Positions 17,587 to 26,536 are shown, counted from the stretch's first letter. The stretch: 64,000 bases of DNA from Acidimicrobiales bacterium (GCA_029246685.1 JAQWMR010000015.1:146149-210148), one strand, 5' to 3'. Numbers and translations are program-made. Notes: generated by a model from the sequence alone, not told the origin.

Positions 17587-18309
17587 TCACCGTTCCAGGA
17601 CCAAGCGGGGCACGACGTGGCGCATCTGATCAGCAAGCCGCACGAGCCCGGGGAACAGGCCCGGATCGAGCTGCTCGGTGTGGAGAAGGAGCCAGTTCCC
17701 GAAGAACTCGAACGTGATCCGGCCCTCGGTCGAGACCATCAGATCGATCATCTGGGCGTCCAGGACCGCTCGGGCGAAGGCTCGGTCCTCGCCGATGACG
17801 TGGTAGTTCCGGTTGAAGAACTCCGACTCCACGTCGAGATCGATGCGGGTCGCGGTGGCGAACGCCTTCGAGATCAGGTTCTCCTTCCCGATGACCAAAC
17901 GTGGCGCGGTGATGGGGAGCGGCGCCATCGCCGCCGTCTGGGTTTTGCCTTGATGACGGCGGACGATGTGATCCGTCAGCGAACCCCGGCCGATGCGTCG
18001 ACGACGGATCTGCTTCTCGCCGTTGGCGCTTTCGCTGACGGCCATCTCGGTCCATGACCGAACGTCGAAGGCGTGGACCTTCGCGCCGTCGTCGGCCGTC
18101 ATGGTGACCACGTGCGTTGCGCTCCACCCGCGGCCGTCACCGCTGGCCATGTGGTGGAACCCGATCCGCGACAACCCGAACCCGTCCTGTTCGCGGTAGC
18201 TCATGCCGGACGCCTTCGCGGACTGCGCGATCTGACGCTCCCGCCCCCGGTGATGGAGGAGCGAGCGAAGCATCCACAGTCCGGCGATGAACGTCACGCC
18301 GAAGAGCAC
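17587..18309 (-). CDS. Membrane-anchored hypothetical protein
   Basis: A 240-residue protein of a family I do not name with confidence. It has an N-terminal membrane segment (LFGVTFIAGLWML), then a basic stretch (HHRGRERQIAQSAKASG) and a soluble domain with RIDLDVESEFFNRNYHVIGEDRAFARAVLD and LLLHTEQLDPG. The NRxYxVxxxDxxFA pattern is reminiscent of DUF3137-type proteins. The start is a GTG at 18309; codons upstream in frame include another Trp-rich stretch before a stop. Confidence 0.75.
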   Translation of the reverse strand: MLFGVTFIAGLWMLRSLLHHRGRERQIAQSAKASGMSYREQDGFGLSRIGFHHMASGDGRGWSATHVVTMTADDGAKVHAFDVRSWTEMAVSESANGEKQIRRRRIGRGSLTDHIVRRHQGKTQTAAMAPLPITAPRLVIGKENLISKAFATATRIDLDVESEFFNRNYHVIGEDRAFARAVLDAQMIDLMVSTEGRITFEFFGNWLLLHTEQLDPGLFPGLVRLADQMRHVVPRLVLER

Positions 18310-18401
18310 CCACGGCGTCCACCACTGCTCGCTGAGTCAGACAAAGAGGTCGTCCTCCGCGCTCTCCTCTGCGAGTTGCCCGATCAGTCGAGCCGAAAAC
18401 A

Positions 18402-18438
18402 GCCGCATGGGTTCCCGATCGGCGGGAACCCATGCGGC
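18402..18438 (-). terminator. Intrinsic terminator of glnB
   Basis: Arms 18402-18417 and 18423-18438 (GCCGCATGGGTTCCCG and its exact complement) make a perfect 16-bp stem with a 5-nt loop. It lies 24 bp after the glnB stop, and on the minus strand it is followed by TGTTTTCGG, a short T-tract. Confidence 0.9.
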
Positions 18439-18462
18439 GTTGAGCTTCGGTTGTGGATGCGC

Positions 18463-18882
<420 letters not shown>

Positions 18883-18908
18883 TCAGGATTCTGTTCAGAT
18901 CTGATGTC

Positions 18909-18926
18909 TATTGTATTGGTACAATA
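18909..18926. promoter_or_regulatory. Palindrome before the GntR gene (candidate autoregulatory operator)
   Basis: TATTGTA-TTGG-TACAATA is a perfect 7-bp inverted repeat in an unusually AT-rich spot, 20 bp before the GntR start. YtrA-subfamily regulators commonly bind such palindromes in their own promoters. Confidence 0.6.
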
Positions 18927-18945
18927 AACAGGATACGGTGCGGCT

Positions 18946-19368
18946 ATGGCCCTTCCCGAGCGACGGCTCACCATCCGACTCGAAGGCGACACCGCAATCC
19001 CGGTGTTCGAGCAGCTACGCGCGCAGCTGTCCGTCATGGTCGCGGTCGGCCGGCTGTTACCAGGCGACCGACTGCCAACCGTCCGGGCGCTTGCCGAGCA
19101 ACTGAGGCTCGCGCCTGGCACCGTCGCCCGGGCCTACCGGGAGCTCGAGCACGACGGCATCGTGGAGGGACGGGGCCGGCGAGGCACGTTCGTCGTGGAC
19201 GAGCCCCCGCACTCCGAGCCTCTCGAGGAGCGACGCGAACGAATCGCCACGTCGGCCGACCGCTTCGTGTTCGAGGTCCGTCAGCTCGGGGCCGATGCCG
19301 ACGGCGCTCTCGCTGCGATCGACGCGGCATGGGAGCGGGCGGATGCTGCTCTTGAGGACGGCGGCTAG
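18946..19368 (+). CDS. GntR-family regulator, YtrA-like short form
   Basis: A 140-residue regulator with the GntR winged helix (VFEQLRAQLSVMVAVGRLLPGDRLPTVRALAEQLRLAPGTVARAYRELEHDGIVEGRGRRGTFV) and only a short helical tail of about 60 residues. This is the YtrA layout, which usually controls ABC transporters. No transporter follows here; the next gene converges from the other strand, so any regulon lies elsewhere. A palindrome directly upstream suggests autoregulation. Confidence 0.9.
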   Translation: MALPERRLTIRLEGDTAIPVFEQLRAQLSVMVAVGRLLPGDRLPTVRALAEQLRLAPGTVARAYRELEHDGIVEGRGRRGTFVVDEPPHSEPLEERRERIATSADRFVFEVRQLGADADGALAAIDAAWERADAALEDGG

Positions 19369-19673
19369 CCCTCGATCTCGCCGAGACCACGGACGCGCCA
19401 CGACTGTGCCCAGAGGTGGAGCTCGTCGTCGCCGTCCACGAAGACCGCATCAGCGAAGCCGACGGAACCGGTCACGCCATCGACCTCCGCAGCGACGCGA
19501 ATGTCGATCCGTCCTCTCTCCCAGTTCCACCCGCAGGTCACGTCGGGCTGGCCGACGTCGCCGCACACCGACTCGTTCACCCGCGTGCCCTCGAGCACTC
19601 GCACCCGCACGTCGTCATCGTCCGGCTCCACAGTGGCCGTGTAGGACCCTCCGGCTTCGATCCACGGCGTCAT
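19365..19673 (-). CDS. Hypothetical protein, probably lacking its native 5' end
   Basis: About 100 residues rich in Asp, Val and Gly with two cysteines (ESVCGDV and VTCGWNW), resembling a small extracytoplasmic domain. I recognise no family. The same frame stays open upstream to about 19830 with protein-like sequence (SGCYGTFLAKSADETIALAIEATDL) before the ATG at 19673, so the true gene was probably longer. Upstream it runs into an aquaporin-like remnant in another frame, suggesting the 5' end was lost by deletion. Confidence 0.5.
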   Translation of the reverse strand: MTPWIEAGGSYTATVEPDDDDVRVRVLEGTRVNESVCGDVGQPDVTCGWNWERGRIDIRVAAEVDGVTGSVGFADAVFVDGDDELHLWAQSWRVRGLGEIEG

Positions 19674-19755
19674 GAGATCTGTGGCCTCGATCGCGAGGGC
19701 AATCGTCTCGTCGGCGCTCTTCGCCAGGAAGGTGCCGTAACACCCGGATCGGTGG

Positions 19756-19866
19756 TCAAGTTCGGCCGCGTCGACAATGAAACGCGAGCACGGCCGAACC
19801 TGGCCCGCCGATCATCAAGATGAATGTTCCTACTGCTTCCGCAGCAATGATTTTCTGGTCGCGCAT
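19756..19866 (-). pseudogene. 5' remnant of an aquaporin (MIP family) gene
   Basis: The ATG at 19866 opens a 36-codon frame whose first 28 residues, IIAAEAVGTFILMIGGPGSAVLA in essence, match the first transmembrane helix of AqpZ-like channels (AE-x-GTF-x-GxGSAV). It then changes to unrelated sequence and stops at 19756. None of the NPA motifs remain, so this is a truncated gene start fused to another coding region. Confidence 0.55.
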
Positions 19867-19985
19867 GCGCGAACCCCCTGTCCTAGCGAAGCCTGCACTC
19901 ACAGACCCACCCCACCCGACGTTGCTCCGACTCGTCGAGTCGCGACGGGGATACAGATTCCCGTCAGATCCGGCTGACCCGCTGG

Positions 19986-21212
19986 TCAGGAGGGAATGTC
20001 GCGGAACGGGATTCCCTTGTCGGGGCGGGGTTCCTGGGGGAGGCCGAGGACGTTCTCGCCCATGATGTTGCGCTGGACTTCGTCAGTGCCGCCGCCGATG
20101 CGGCTCATCCACTGGCCGAGGAAGGCGTAGTTCTGCCAGAAGCCGCCCATCAGTGCGTCCTCGGCATACAGGGTTCCGCGGGCACCCTGCATGGTCATGG
20201 CCAGGTTGCCGAGCATCTCGAGCCGTTCGCTGTTGGCGAGCTTCAGCACAGAGCTCTCCGGGCCCGGGGCCTCGCCCCGCGACGCGGCGGTCCGCACGCG
20301 GTAGCCGAGGAAGTTGATGGTGCGGGTACGGGCATAGAGCCGCATGAGCTCCTGGCGGATCACCGGATCGTCGGCGGCACCCATGCTCTGAGCAAGATCG
20401 ATGACGTCGGCGAACATGCCGGACTGGCCGCCGATGCCGGTGCGCTCGTTGGTCAGGGTGGTGAGAATCGGCCCCCACCCTGCGTTGATTTCGCCCACCA
20501 CATTGGCGACGGGAACCCGAACGTCATCGAGGAACACCTCGTTGAACTCGGAGCGCCCGGTCGGCTGCTTCAGCGGCCGGACATCGATGCCGGGCGTCGT
20601 CATGTCGAGCAGGAGATAGGTGATGCCCCGGTGCTTGGGGACGTCCACATCGGTGCGCACGAGCAGCATCCCGTGGGCGGACTCGCGAGCGTTGGACGTC
20701 CACACCTTCTGGCCGTTGACCACGATCTCGTCGCCGTCCACCACTGCGGACGTGCGGAGACCGGCGAGATCCGATCCGGCGCCAGGCTCGGAGAAGAGCT
20801 GACACCACGTCTCATCGCCGGTGAGCATGGGCGCGAGGTAGCGCTGCTTCTGTTCGTCGGTGCCGTGGGCGATGATCGTCGGGCCGGCCATGCCGATCGA
20901 CTGGGCGAACTGGCCCTGCGGGAGGTCGTAGTGGCTTTCCTCCTCGGCGAAGATGCCGGCGTAGTGACTGGAAAGCGCTCGGCCACCGAACTCTGTGGGC
21001 CAGGTCAGCCCGGCCCAGCCCGAGTCGAACTTCATGCGCTGCCAGTCGCGACACGCCTGCCCGTAGGCCTGCTCCTCGGCCACTGAGCGGGCCTTCGCCC
21101 AATAGCTCTTCCCGAGATCGGCTCGCTCCGGTTTCAGTTCAGCGTGCTGCGCGAGGAACGCGTTGCATTCCTCGCGCCACGCGGCCTCTTCCGGCGTGTC
21201 ATCGAAATCCAT
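19986..21212 (-). CDS. Acyl-CoA dehydrogenase
   Basis: FAD-dependent acyl-CoA dehydrogenase of 408 residues. It carries CQLFSEPGAGSDLAGL (the ACAD signature region), KVWTSNARES, and a C-terminal QNYAFLGQWMSRIGGGTDEVQRNIMGENVLGLP that holds the flavin-contacting GGTDE motif. It is the last gene of a five-gene minus-strand operon with an SDR, two thiolase-fold proteins and a DUF35 protein, a set typical of steroid or branched side-chain degradation. The ATG at 21212 is the natural start (MDFDDTPEEAAWREE). Confidence 0.93.
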   Translation of the reverse strand: MDFDDTPEEAAWREECNAFLAQHAELKPERADLGKSYWAKARSVAEEQAYGQACRDWQRMKFDSGWAGLTWPTEFGGRALSSHYAGIFAEEESHYDLPQGQFAQSIGMAGPTIIAHGTDEQKQRYLAPMLTGDETWCQLFSEPGAGSDLAGLRTSAVVDGDEIVVNGQKVWTSNARESAHGMLLVRTDVDVPKHRGITYLLLDMTTPGIDVRPLKQPTGRSEFNEVFLDDVRVPVANVVGEINAGWGPILTTLTNERTGIGGQSGMFADVIDLAQSMGAADDPVIRQELMRLYARTRTINFLGYRVRTAASRGEAPGPESSVLKLANSERLEMLGNLAMTMQGARGTLYAEDALMGGFWQNYAFLGQWMSRIGGGTDEVQRNIMGENVLGLPQEPRPDKGIPFRDIPS

Positions 21213-21226
21213 GAGGCGTGGCTCGG

Positions 21227-22129
21227 TCAGCCCTGGGCGCCGTGCACCGGCTGTGGTGCTCGCTCGCCGGCGATCGAGGCGCGAGCAAGATCGCCGGCCT
21301 CGGCAACCGTCATCCCGCGATCGCCGACCGACTCGATCGGGCCCTTCTGCCAGCCGTCACACACGTTGAGCTGCCCAGCGGTGTTCTCGAACGTTCGCCC
21401 GGTGATGTCGCAGTCGCCGGATCCGAGCCAAACGACGAGCGGCGAGACGTTCTCGGGTGCCTTCTCGTCGAACCCGTCGGGGATGTCGGCGCTGTAGAAG
21501 ACGCCCTCGGTCATCCGGGTGCGGGCGTCAGGGGCGATGGCATTCGCGAGCACGCCGTAGCGGCCCCACTCGGCCGCCTGCTGGACCGTGAGCAGCGCGA
21601 TGCCGGCCTTGGCGGTGGCGTAGTTTCCCTGACCGATCGAACCGGCGAGCCCGGCGCCCGAGGAGGTGTTGACCACGCGGGCGTCGATCTCGTTGCCGGC
21701 CTTCGACTGGTCCCGCCAGTACTCGATGGCATGGCGAGCAGGAGCGAAATGGCCCTTGAGGTGGACGCGGGTGACGCTGTCCCACTCGTCCTCGGACATG
21801 CCAGCCAGCATGCGGTCCCGAAGGAAGCCGGCGTTGCAGACGAGCGTGTCGAGGCGGCCGAACTCGTCGACGGCCTGTCGAACCATGGCGGCAGCCTGAT
21901 CCCAGTCGGCGACGTCGGCTGCGTTGGCCACCGCATCGCCGCCAGCGGCGCGAATCTCCTCGGCAACCTTGTTGGCGGCATCGCTGGTCCCAGCCGTGCC
22001 GTCACGCTCCACGCCCAGATCGTTCACGACCACCTTGGCGCCCTCGGCAGCGAACGCGAGGGCATGGGCGCGGCCGAGTCCTCGGGCCGCACCGGTGACG
22101 ATGACGACCCGTCCGTCGCAACTGCTCAT
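21227..22129 (-). CDS. Short-chain dehydrogenase/reductase (multifunctional-enzyme-2-like)
   Basis: NAD(P)-binding oxidoreductase of 300 residues. It has the Rossmann motif TGAARGLGRAHALAFAAEGAKVVVND, the CNAG strand, catalytic Ser near VVNTSSGAG, and YATAKAG with the Tyr-x3-Lys pair. The length and the AKVVVNDLG start resemble the 3-hydroxyacyl-CoA dehydrogenase part of multifunctional enzyme 2 (HSD17B4-like). In the operon it would oxidise a 3-hydroxyacyl-CoA formed after dehydrogenation. Confidence 0.9.
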   Translation of the reverse strand: MSSCDGRVVIVTGAARGLGRAHALAFAAEGAKVVVNDLGVERDGTAGTSDAANKVAEEIRAAGGDAVANAADVADWDQAAAMVRQAVDEFGRLDTLVCNAGFLRDRMLAGMSEDEWDSVTRVHLKGHFAPARHAIEYWRDQSKAGNEIDARVVNTSSGAGLAGSIGQGNYATAKAGIALLTVQQAAEWGRYGVLANAIAPDARTRMTEGVFYSADIPDGFDEKAPENVSPLVVWLGSGDCDITGRTFENTAGQLNVCDGWQKGPIESVGDRGMTVAEAGDLARASIAGERAPQPVHGAQG

Positions 22130-22142
22130 GGCTGACCCCTGA

Positions 22143-23297
22143 TCAGGTGAACTCTGGCTGCAGCTCGGACGAGACGATCCACATCGCGAAGTACTGCGCA
22201 GCCCCGCCGTAGGCGTGGCCGAGCGCGACCTTCGCGCCGTCGACTTGATAGTCGCCAGCGGTGCCGCGCACCTGATTAGCCGCTTCGAGGCAGCGGATCA
22301 TCCCGGACGCCCCGATCGGGTTCGACGAAAGCACGCCGCCGGAACAGTTGACCGGGAAGTCGCCGTCGAGCGCGGTTGCGCCCTCGTCGGTCATCTTCCA
22401 GCCTTCGCCCTCCTCGGCGATCAGATGACCCTCGAGCCACATGGGCTCGTACCAGCTGAACGGCACGTAGAGCTCGGCCGCGTCGATCTGCTTGCGCGGG
22501 TTCGTGATGCCGGCCTTCTTGTAGAGGGCCTCCGCACAGTCGAGGCCTGCCTTGATCCGGATGGTGTCACGGCCCGGGAACGAGGAGAACTCGGTCCGCT
22601 TGGCATGCGCCAGCACCCAGGCAGGCGGGTTGGGCGACCGCTGCACCTTGTCCTCACTCGTGAGCACCATCGCGGCGGCGCCGTCGGATGACGGGCACGA
22701 CTCGAGGAAGTGCAGCGGGTCCCACAACATCGGGGACTCCTTCACCTTCTCGATCGAGATGTCCTCGAGATGGAGGTGGGCGTGCGGATTCTTGAGGGCG
22801 TTGAGCCGATCCTTGACCGCAACCGTCCACCCGATGTGTTCGGGGGCGTTGGAGCGACGGATGTACTCACGGATCCACGGAGCAAAGGTGCCACCAGCGC
22901 CCTGGCCGCCCGAGCGACCGCCGGACAACGCCCACGTGGCGTTGCCCTCCGACTGCTTCTCGTAGGTGACGGTCAGGACGGTGTCGTAACGACCGCTCTC
23001 CACGAGCACGGCCGCGGAGATCGCGGTGGACGCGCCGACGGAGCCTGCCGTGTGGACCCGGTGGATCGGCTTGCCGACCGCACCGAGGGCATGAGCGAGC
23101 GACAGCTCCGGCATGATCACGCCTTCGAGCGCATCCGGGGCCTTGCCGATCACGACCGCGTCAACATCGTCGAACGTGAGGTTCGCGTCTTCGAGTGCGT
23201 TCAACGCGGCCTCTCGAACGAGGCCGTCGAGAGTGACCGGTAGCTGACGCTTGTACTTCGTCTGGCCGATTCCGACCACTGCACATGGGCGAGCCAT
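22143..23297 (-). CDS. Thiolase-fold lipid-transfer protein (Ltp/SCP-x type)
   Basis: A 384-residue thiolase-superfamily protein beginning MARPCAVVGIGQTKYKRQ, the pattern of SCP-x thiolases and Ltp2-like aldolases. The position of the nucleophilic Cys is occupied by GSVGASTAISAA without Cys. The C-terminal half has CSGGVLSSNPIGASGMIRCLEAANQVRG. Ltp2-type steroid aldolases also lack the catalytic Cys and pair with a DUF35 protein, which is encoded two genes upstream in this operon. That makes carbon-carbon lyase activity more likely than classical thiolysis. Confidence 0.88.
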   Translation of the reverse strand: MARPCAVVGIGQTKYKRQLPVTLDGLVREAALNALEDANLTFDDVDAVVIGKAPDALEGVIMPELSLAHALGAVGKPIHRVHTAGSVGASTAISAAVLVESGRYDTVLTVTYEKQSEGNATWALSGGRSGGQGAGGTFAPWIREYIRRSNAPEHIGWTVAVKDRLNALKNPHAHLHLEDISIEKVKESPMLWDPLHFLESCPSSDGAAAMVLTSEDKVQRSPNPPAWVLAHAKRTEFSSFPGRDTIRIKAGLDCAEALYKKAGITNPRKQIDAAELYVPFSWYEPMWLEGHLIAEEGEGWKMTDEGATALDGDFPVNCSGGVLSSNPIGASGMIRCLEAANQVRGTAGDYQVDGAKVALGHAYGGAAQYFAMWIVSSELQPEFT

Positions 23298-23299
23298 GA

Positions 23300-24373
23300 T
23301 CAGCTCCCTCCTTCGAGAACACACACGAGGTTCTGTTGCAGCGCCGCTCCCGACGTGGCGTGGGCGACACCTCGACTTGCTTCGCCTTCGGCCACACGCT
23401 TGGCCACTTCGATGATCCGCGTCAGGCCGGTGGCCATCACGGGATCGCCGGCCAGCGGACCGCCCGACGGGTTGATCGTGGTGGCGTCATCCAACCCGAG
23501 GGCGTCGCGCAGGATGATCTCCTCGTGGGAGTGGATGACGTGGAGCTCGGCCACATCCACCGCGCCGTCGCCGACGCCGGCGCCGGCCGCTGCGAGGCGC
23601 GTCGACGGCGAGTCGGTGAGATCGCGCAGTCCGGCGTGGTGGGAATCGATGCGGTGATCGAGCCCGGTGATCCACACCGGGCTGTCGGTCAGCTCGAGCG
23701 CACGGTCCCGGCGAGCGATGAGAATCGCGGCGGCACCGTCGGCCTTGGGCGACACGTCGTGCGCCCGCAGCGGGGCCATGTCATACGGCGCGGACATCAG
23801 GTCCTCGGCGGACACGTCACCCGACACCTGAGCGTGGGGGTTGGCGGCCGCATTGGACCGGCTTCTCACCACCACATCGGCAATGTCGGCTTCGGTTGCC
23901 TTGCCGGCCTGGATCAACGCTTGGGCCTGGATGCCGGCCATGGCATCGGGGTCGATGCCGAGCGGCGCGACCACATACGGGTCGGCCTGGAGGTGGAACA
24001 CCTCTCGGGCGTTGCACGGTGACGACTTTCCGGAGCCGACCACCATGGCGACGTCGATGTCGCCCATCTGGAGCCGGAGCCACGCCTCGAACAACGCAAA
24101 GGCGCCGTCCATCTCCACGTGTGACTCGTACACGGGCGGCCATGCGCCCATGCCGTCCACGTTCGACACGAAGGCGAAGGGCATGCCGCTCAGGTAGTCG
24201 CAGCTACCGGCGATCGTGAAGCCCACATCGCCCCGTTCGATCCCCGCGTCGCCGAGGAGCTGGTTGACGCACTCCATGATCATGACGACCTCGGGGCCGT
24301 CGTAGCGGGCGTGCGCATCCGTCTGTGCAACACCGATGATCGCGATGTCGTTCTCTTGCGGTTCGAATCCCAT
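23300..24373 (-). CDS. Thiolase-fold protein, second Ltp-like subunit
   Basis: A 357-residue thiolase-superfamily protein (MGFEPQENDIAIIGVAQTDAHARYDG). The active-site Cys region is replaced by SNVDGMGAWPPVYESHVEMDGAFAL. C-terminal HSHEEIILRDALGL and INPSGGPLAGDPVMATGLTRIIE retain the thiolase layout. It starts inside the stop of the DUF35 gene (ATGA) and ends 3 bp before the next thiolase-like gene, so the three are tightly coupled and may form one complex. Confidence 0.88.
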   Translation of the reverse strand: MGFEPQENDIAIIGVAQTDAHARYDGPEVVMIMECVNQLLGDAGIERGDVGFTIAGSCDYLSGMPFAFVSNVDGMGAWPPVYESHVEMDGAFALFEAWLRLQMGDIDVAMVVGSGKSSPCNAREVFHLQADPYVVAPLGIDPDAMAGIQAQALIQAGKATEADIADVVVRSRSNAAANPHAQVSGDVSAEDLMSAPYDMAPLRAHDVSPKADGAAAILIARRDRALELTDSPVWITGLDHRIDSHHAGLRDLTDSPSTRLAAAGAGVGDGAVDVAELHVIHSHEEIILRDALGLDDATTINPSGGPLAGDPVMATGLTRIIEVAKRVAEGEASRGVAHATSGAALQQNLVCVLEGGS

Positions 24374-25362
24374 CAGAAGTTGTGCTCCTTCACGAGTTCG
24401 GGATCCACATCGGGCTCGCCGGTGGACTCCCATCGTTCGTAGACGCCCTCATTGAGGCCGTACCCACGGTTGTCGGCGTCGTCGAAACTGATGTCATCGC
24501 GCCAGACGACCTCCAGGCGCATGCCCACGCGGAACTCGTCGATCGGGATGTGGCGAACATCGACACCACCGATCGTCGAGTCGGCACCGTCGAGCAGGAT
24601 CGAGCACCGGATGTACGGCTCGGTCTCGGTTTGTCCGTGGTACTGGATGGGCGTGATCTCCGTGAAGGAGGTGACCGTGCCCCGGCCCTCGACCTCCACG
24701 TCGTCCGCATCGCTCATCGGCACCCGGTTGATGGCGTCGTAGCCGCGGCTGGGCACGTGGACCTTGCCGTCGGCCGGACTGCGCTGACCGATGATCTTCT
24801 TCTGGAGAAGACCCTGCAGAAAGCGTTGGCGGTGGGGCTGAAGTGGTTCCTGGATCCGCACCCCGATGAGGTGCTCCATGATCTCGACGTCCTCGTCAGC
24901 GTCCACGGGCGATGGGGCGGCGGCCTCCTCACCAGGCACAAAGTGCACATCGGTCACGGAGCCGACCCGGTCCTCGTTGAAACGGACGACCACGCGCATG
25001 CCGGTCGACATGGCGTCGATCGAGCCGGCGTCGACGGCGTGCAGCATCGTGGTGTCCGCACCGTCGAGCTTGATCTGCGCGAACGCGAACGGCGTATCGA
25101 GCGGATGCTTCGAGGTCGGTTCGGCAACCCAGGTCCAGGCATCGACCGTGCCGACCGGACCAACCTCGACGAGGTTCTCCGGACCGACGGTCGCGCCGGA
25201 GTCGGGGTCGTATTCGACCGGAGGGCAGATCACCTGGTCCCCCACCCGCGTGCCGAGGATGCGTCCATCGCGCAGCCCCGTCAGAAACGGCCCGATCACC
25301 GGGCCGGTCGTACGGGTGTAGGGGAACTCGAGAGTGAAATCGATGTCTGGGAGGTCGGCCAT
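24373..25362 (-). CDS. Tandem OB-fold (DUF35-like) protein partnering Ltp-type proteins
   Basis: A 329-residue protein with two OB-fold domains. The first (about 30-145) reads GLRDGRILGTRVGDQVICPPVEYDP and ends in FNEDRVGSVTDVHFVPGEE. The second (about 165-325) reads KKIIGQRSPADGKVHVPSRGYDAI and ends in VGMRLEVVWRD. Normal DUF35 proteins have a four-Cys zinc ribbon before the OB fold, but here only one Cys is left. It is the first gene of the operon. In steroid catabolism, DUF35 proteins such as the ChsH2 domain activate Ltp2 aldolases. Confidence 0.85.
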   Translation of the reverse strand: MADLPDIDFTLEFPYTRTTGPVIGPFLTGLRDGRILGTRVGDQVICPPVEYDPDSGATVGPENLVEVGPVGTVDAWTWVAEPTSKHPLDTPFAFAQIKLDGADTTMLHAVDAGSIDAMSTGMRVVVRFNEDRVGSVTDVHFVPGEEAAAPSPVDADEDVEIMEHLIGVRIQEPLQPHRQRFLQGLLQKKIIGQRSPADGKVHVPSRGYDAINRVPMSDADDVEVEGRGTVTSFTEITPIQYHGQTETEPYIRCSILLDGADSTIGGVDVRHIPIDEFRVGMRLEVVWRDDISFDDADNRGYGLNEGVYERWESTGEPDVDPELVKEHNF

Positions 25363-25434
25363 ACGCGGCCGAGTTCACCACACGATCTGGGTCCACCTCA
25401 AAACGAGTTCACCCGTGGCCCGAACGGCGTTCGC

Positions 25435-25911
25435 TCAGACGCCGAGATCGCGCAACGCTGCAGCGCGTTTGGCGATCATCGAGCCGTCCAGGCTGATCGA
25501 ACCATCGAGCGCTTCGGCGGGCCACTGGACGTCCAGGCGGACGTCCCCGTTGAGTGGAACCGGCCAGGCCCACCACTCGGTTGTCTCGACGTGGCGAGCC
25601 GGTCGACGGCGATCGTTGCGGTCTTCGATCACCTTGCGGGTTCCAAGACGAACGAGTGCGCCGGGTGTCGGCATGTCGGCCCGCTATCGCGGCGTGCCGA
25701 TGCGGTTCGAGACCTGCGTGCCATCGCCGTAGGTGAGATCGACGGTGATCACCTCGGGCACGAGCCGGTGTTCCGATCCCACGCCGGGGCTCAGGTACTC
25801 GATCGATTCCCAGGTGGGCGGAAGGACCCACGGCCCGAGCGAGGTGACGGGGAGCGTCACCCCAAACCCGTCCGGGCCGGCGACGACGGCGTCGAGTGTG
25901 ACTTCGGCGGT
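25435..25911 (-). pseudogene. Coding remnant in frame with the Clp-N gene, interrupted by an amber codon
   Basis: Immediately after the TAG that ends the Clp-N gene, the same frame continues for 75 codons of ordinary protein-like sequence (TLDAVVAGPDGFGVTLPVTS, TWESIEYLSPGVGSEHRLVP). It meets a second TAG at 25684-25686, then continues for about 82 codons (WWAWPVPLNGDVRLDVQWPAE) to a TGA at 25435. I recognise no family. Either this was one longer gene damaged by two nonsense mutations, or it is a downstream gene that lost its start and gained one stop. Codon use looks coding throughout. Confidence 0.5.
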
Positions 25912-26487
25912 CTAACTTCGGGCAACGAGGCGGGGTACGTCCTCGCTCGGAACGCGGGCCACGGCGGCTTCGGGACCCGGGCCCCACGAGACGTAGTGCG
26001 CCTCGTGACGCCGGTCGAGCACAGAGATGAGCGACGCGACCTCGCTCTTGTCGAGCCTGGCTGCGCCGAGCTCCACAAGCCGACGGATCTCACCCAGACG
26101 GACACCGAGATGACGCAGAGCCGTGGCCGCGCCGGAGCGCGGGTCGTTCAGACAGCCGAGCAGAAGATCGAACGCGGATCGCCGAGAGTCGCCGGAGAGC
26201 GATTTCCCGTGCAGCGCCAGTTCGGCTCGAGGGCTCAAGGGAGGATCGATGTGACCGTCCGGGTCAGGATCGAAGTGGTGCCCGCGCAGAGCCATGATCG
26301 ACCGCTCGAGGCGGGCGGTGTCGAGAGCAAACAATTCGCATAGCTCGGACATGTCGCCGGTCGCGGTCGCGACCGCGCCAAACAGCAGATACTCGGTGCC
26401 GCATCGCTCATCACCCATCGCGCCCGCTGTCCCCAACGCCACGTCGAGAGCCATCCGTGCACCAGCGTCCAGCTGAAGTTCACTCAT
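25912..26487 (-). CDS. Clp repeat (ClpN-like) domain protein
   Basis: A 191-residue protein resembling the double Clp-N repeat that binds substrates or adaptors in ClpA/ClpC: LDAGARMALDVALGTAGAMGDERCGTEYLLFGAV and later SPRAELALHGKSLSGDSRRSAFDLLLGCLNDPRSGAATALRHLGV. There is no AAA+ domain, so it is a stand-alone Clp-N protein, a common actinobacterial type whose role is not established. The frame continues past its TAG into further coding-like sequence, so the true gene may have been longer. Confidence 0.8.
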   Translation of the reverse strand: MSELQLDAGARMALDVALGTAGAMGDERCGTEYLLFGAVATATGDMSELCELFALDTARLERSIMALRGHHFDPDPDGHIDPPLSPRAELALHGKSLSGDSRRSAFDLLLGCLNDPRSGAATALRHLGVRLGEIRRLVELGAARLDKSEVASLISVLDRRHEAHYVSWGPGPEAAVARVPSEDVPRLVARS

Positions 26488-26536
26488 CTGGAAAACGGTA
26501 CAAGGCGACCCGCCGGCTTCGCCTGAGTCGTACGGA

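Noticed and set aside
24382..26343. A 653-codon plus-strand open frame
   Set aside because: It is antisense to the DUF35-like, Clp-N and neighbouring genes, has the His/Arg/Asp-rich composition of a high-GC shadow, and shows no domain.
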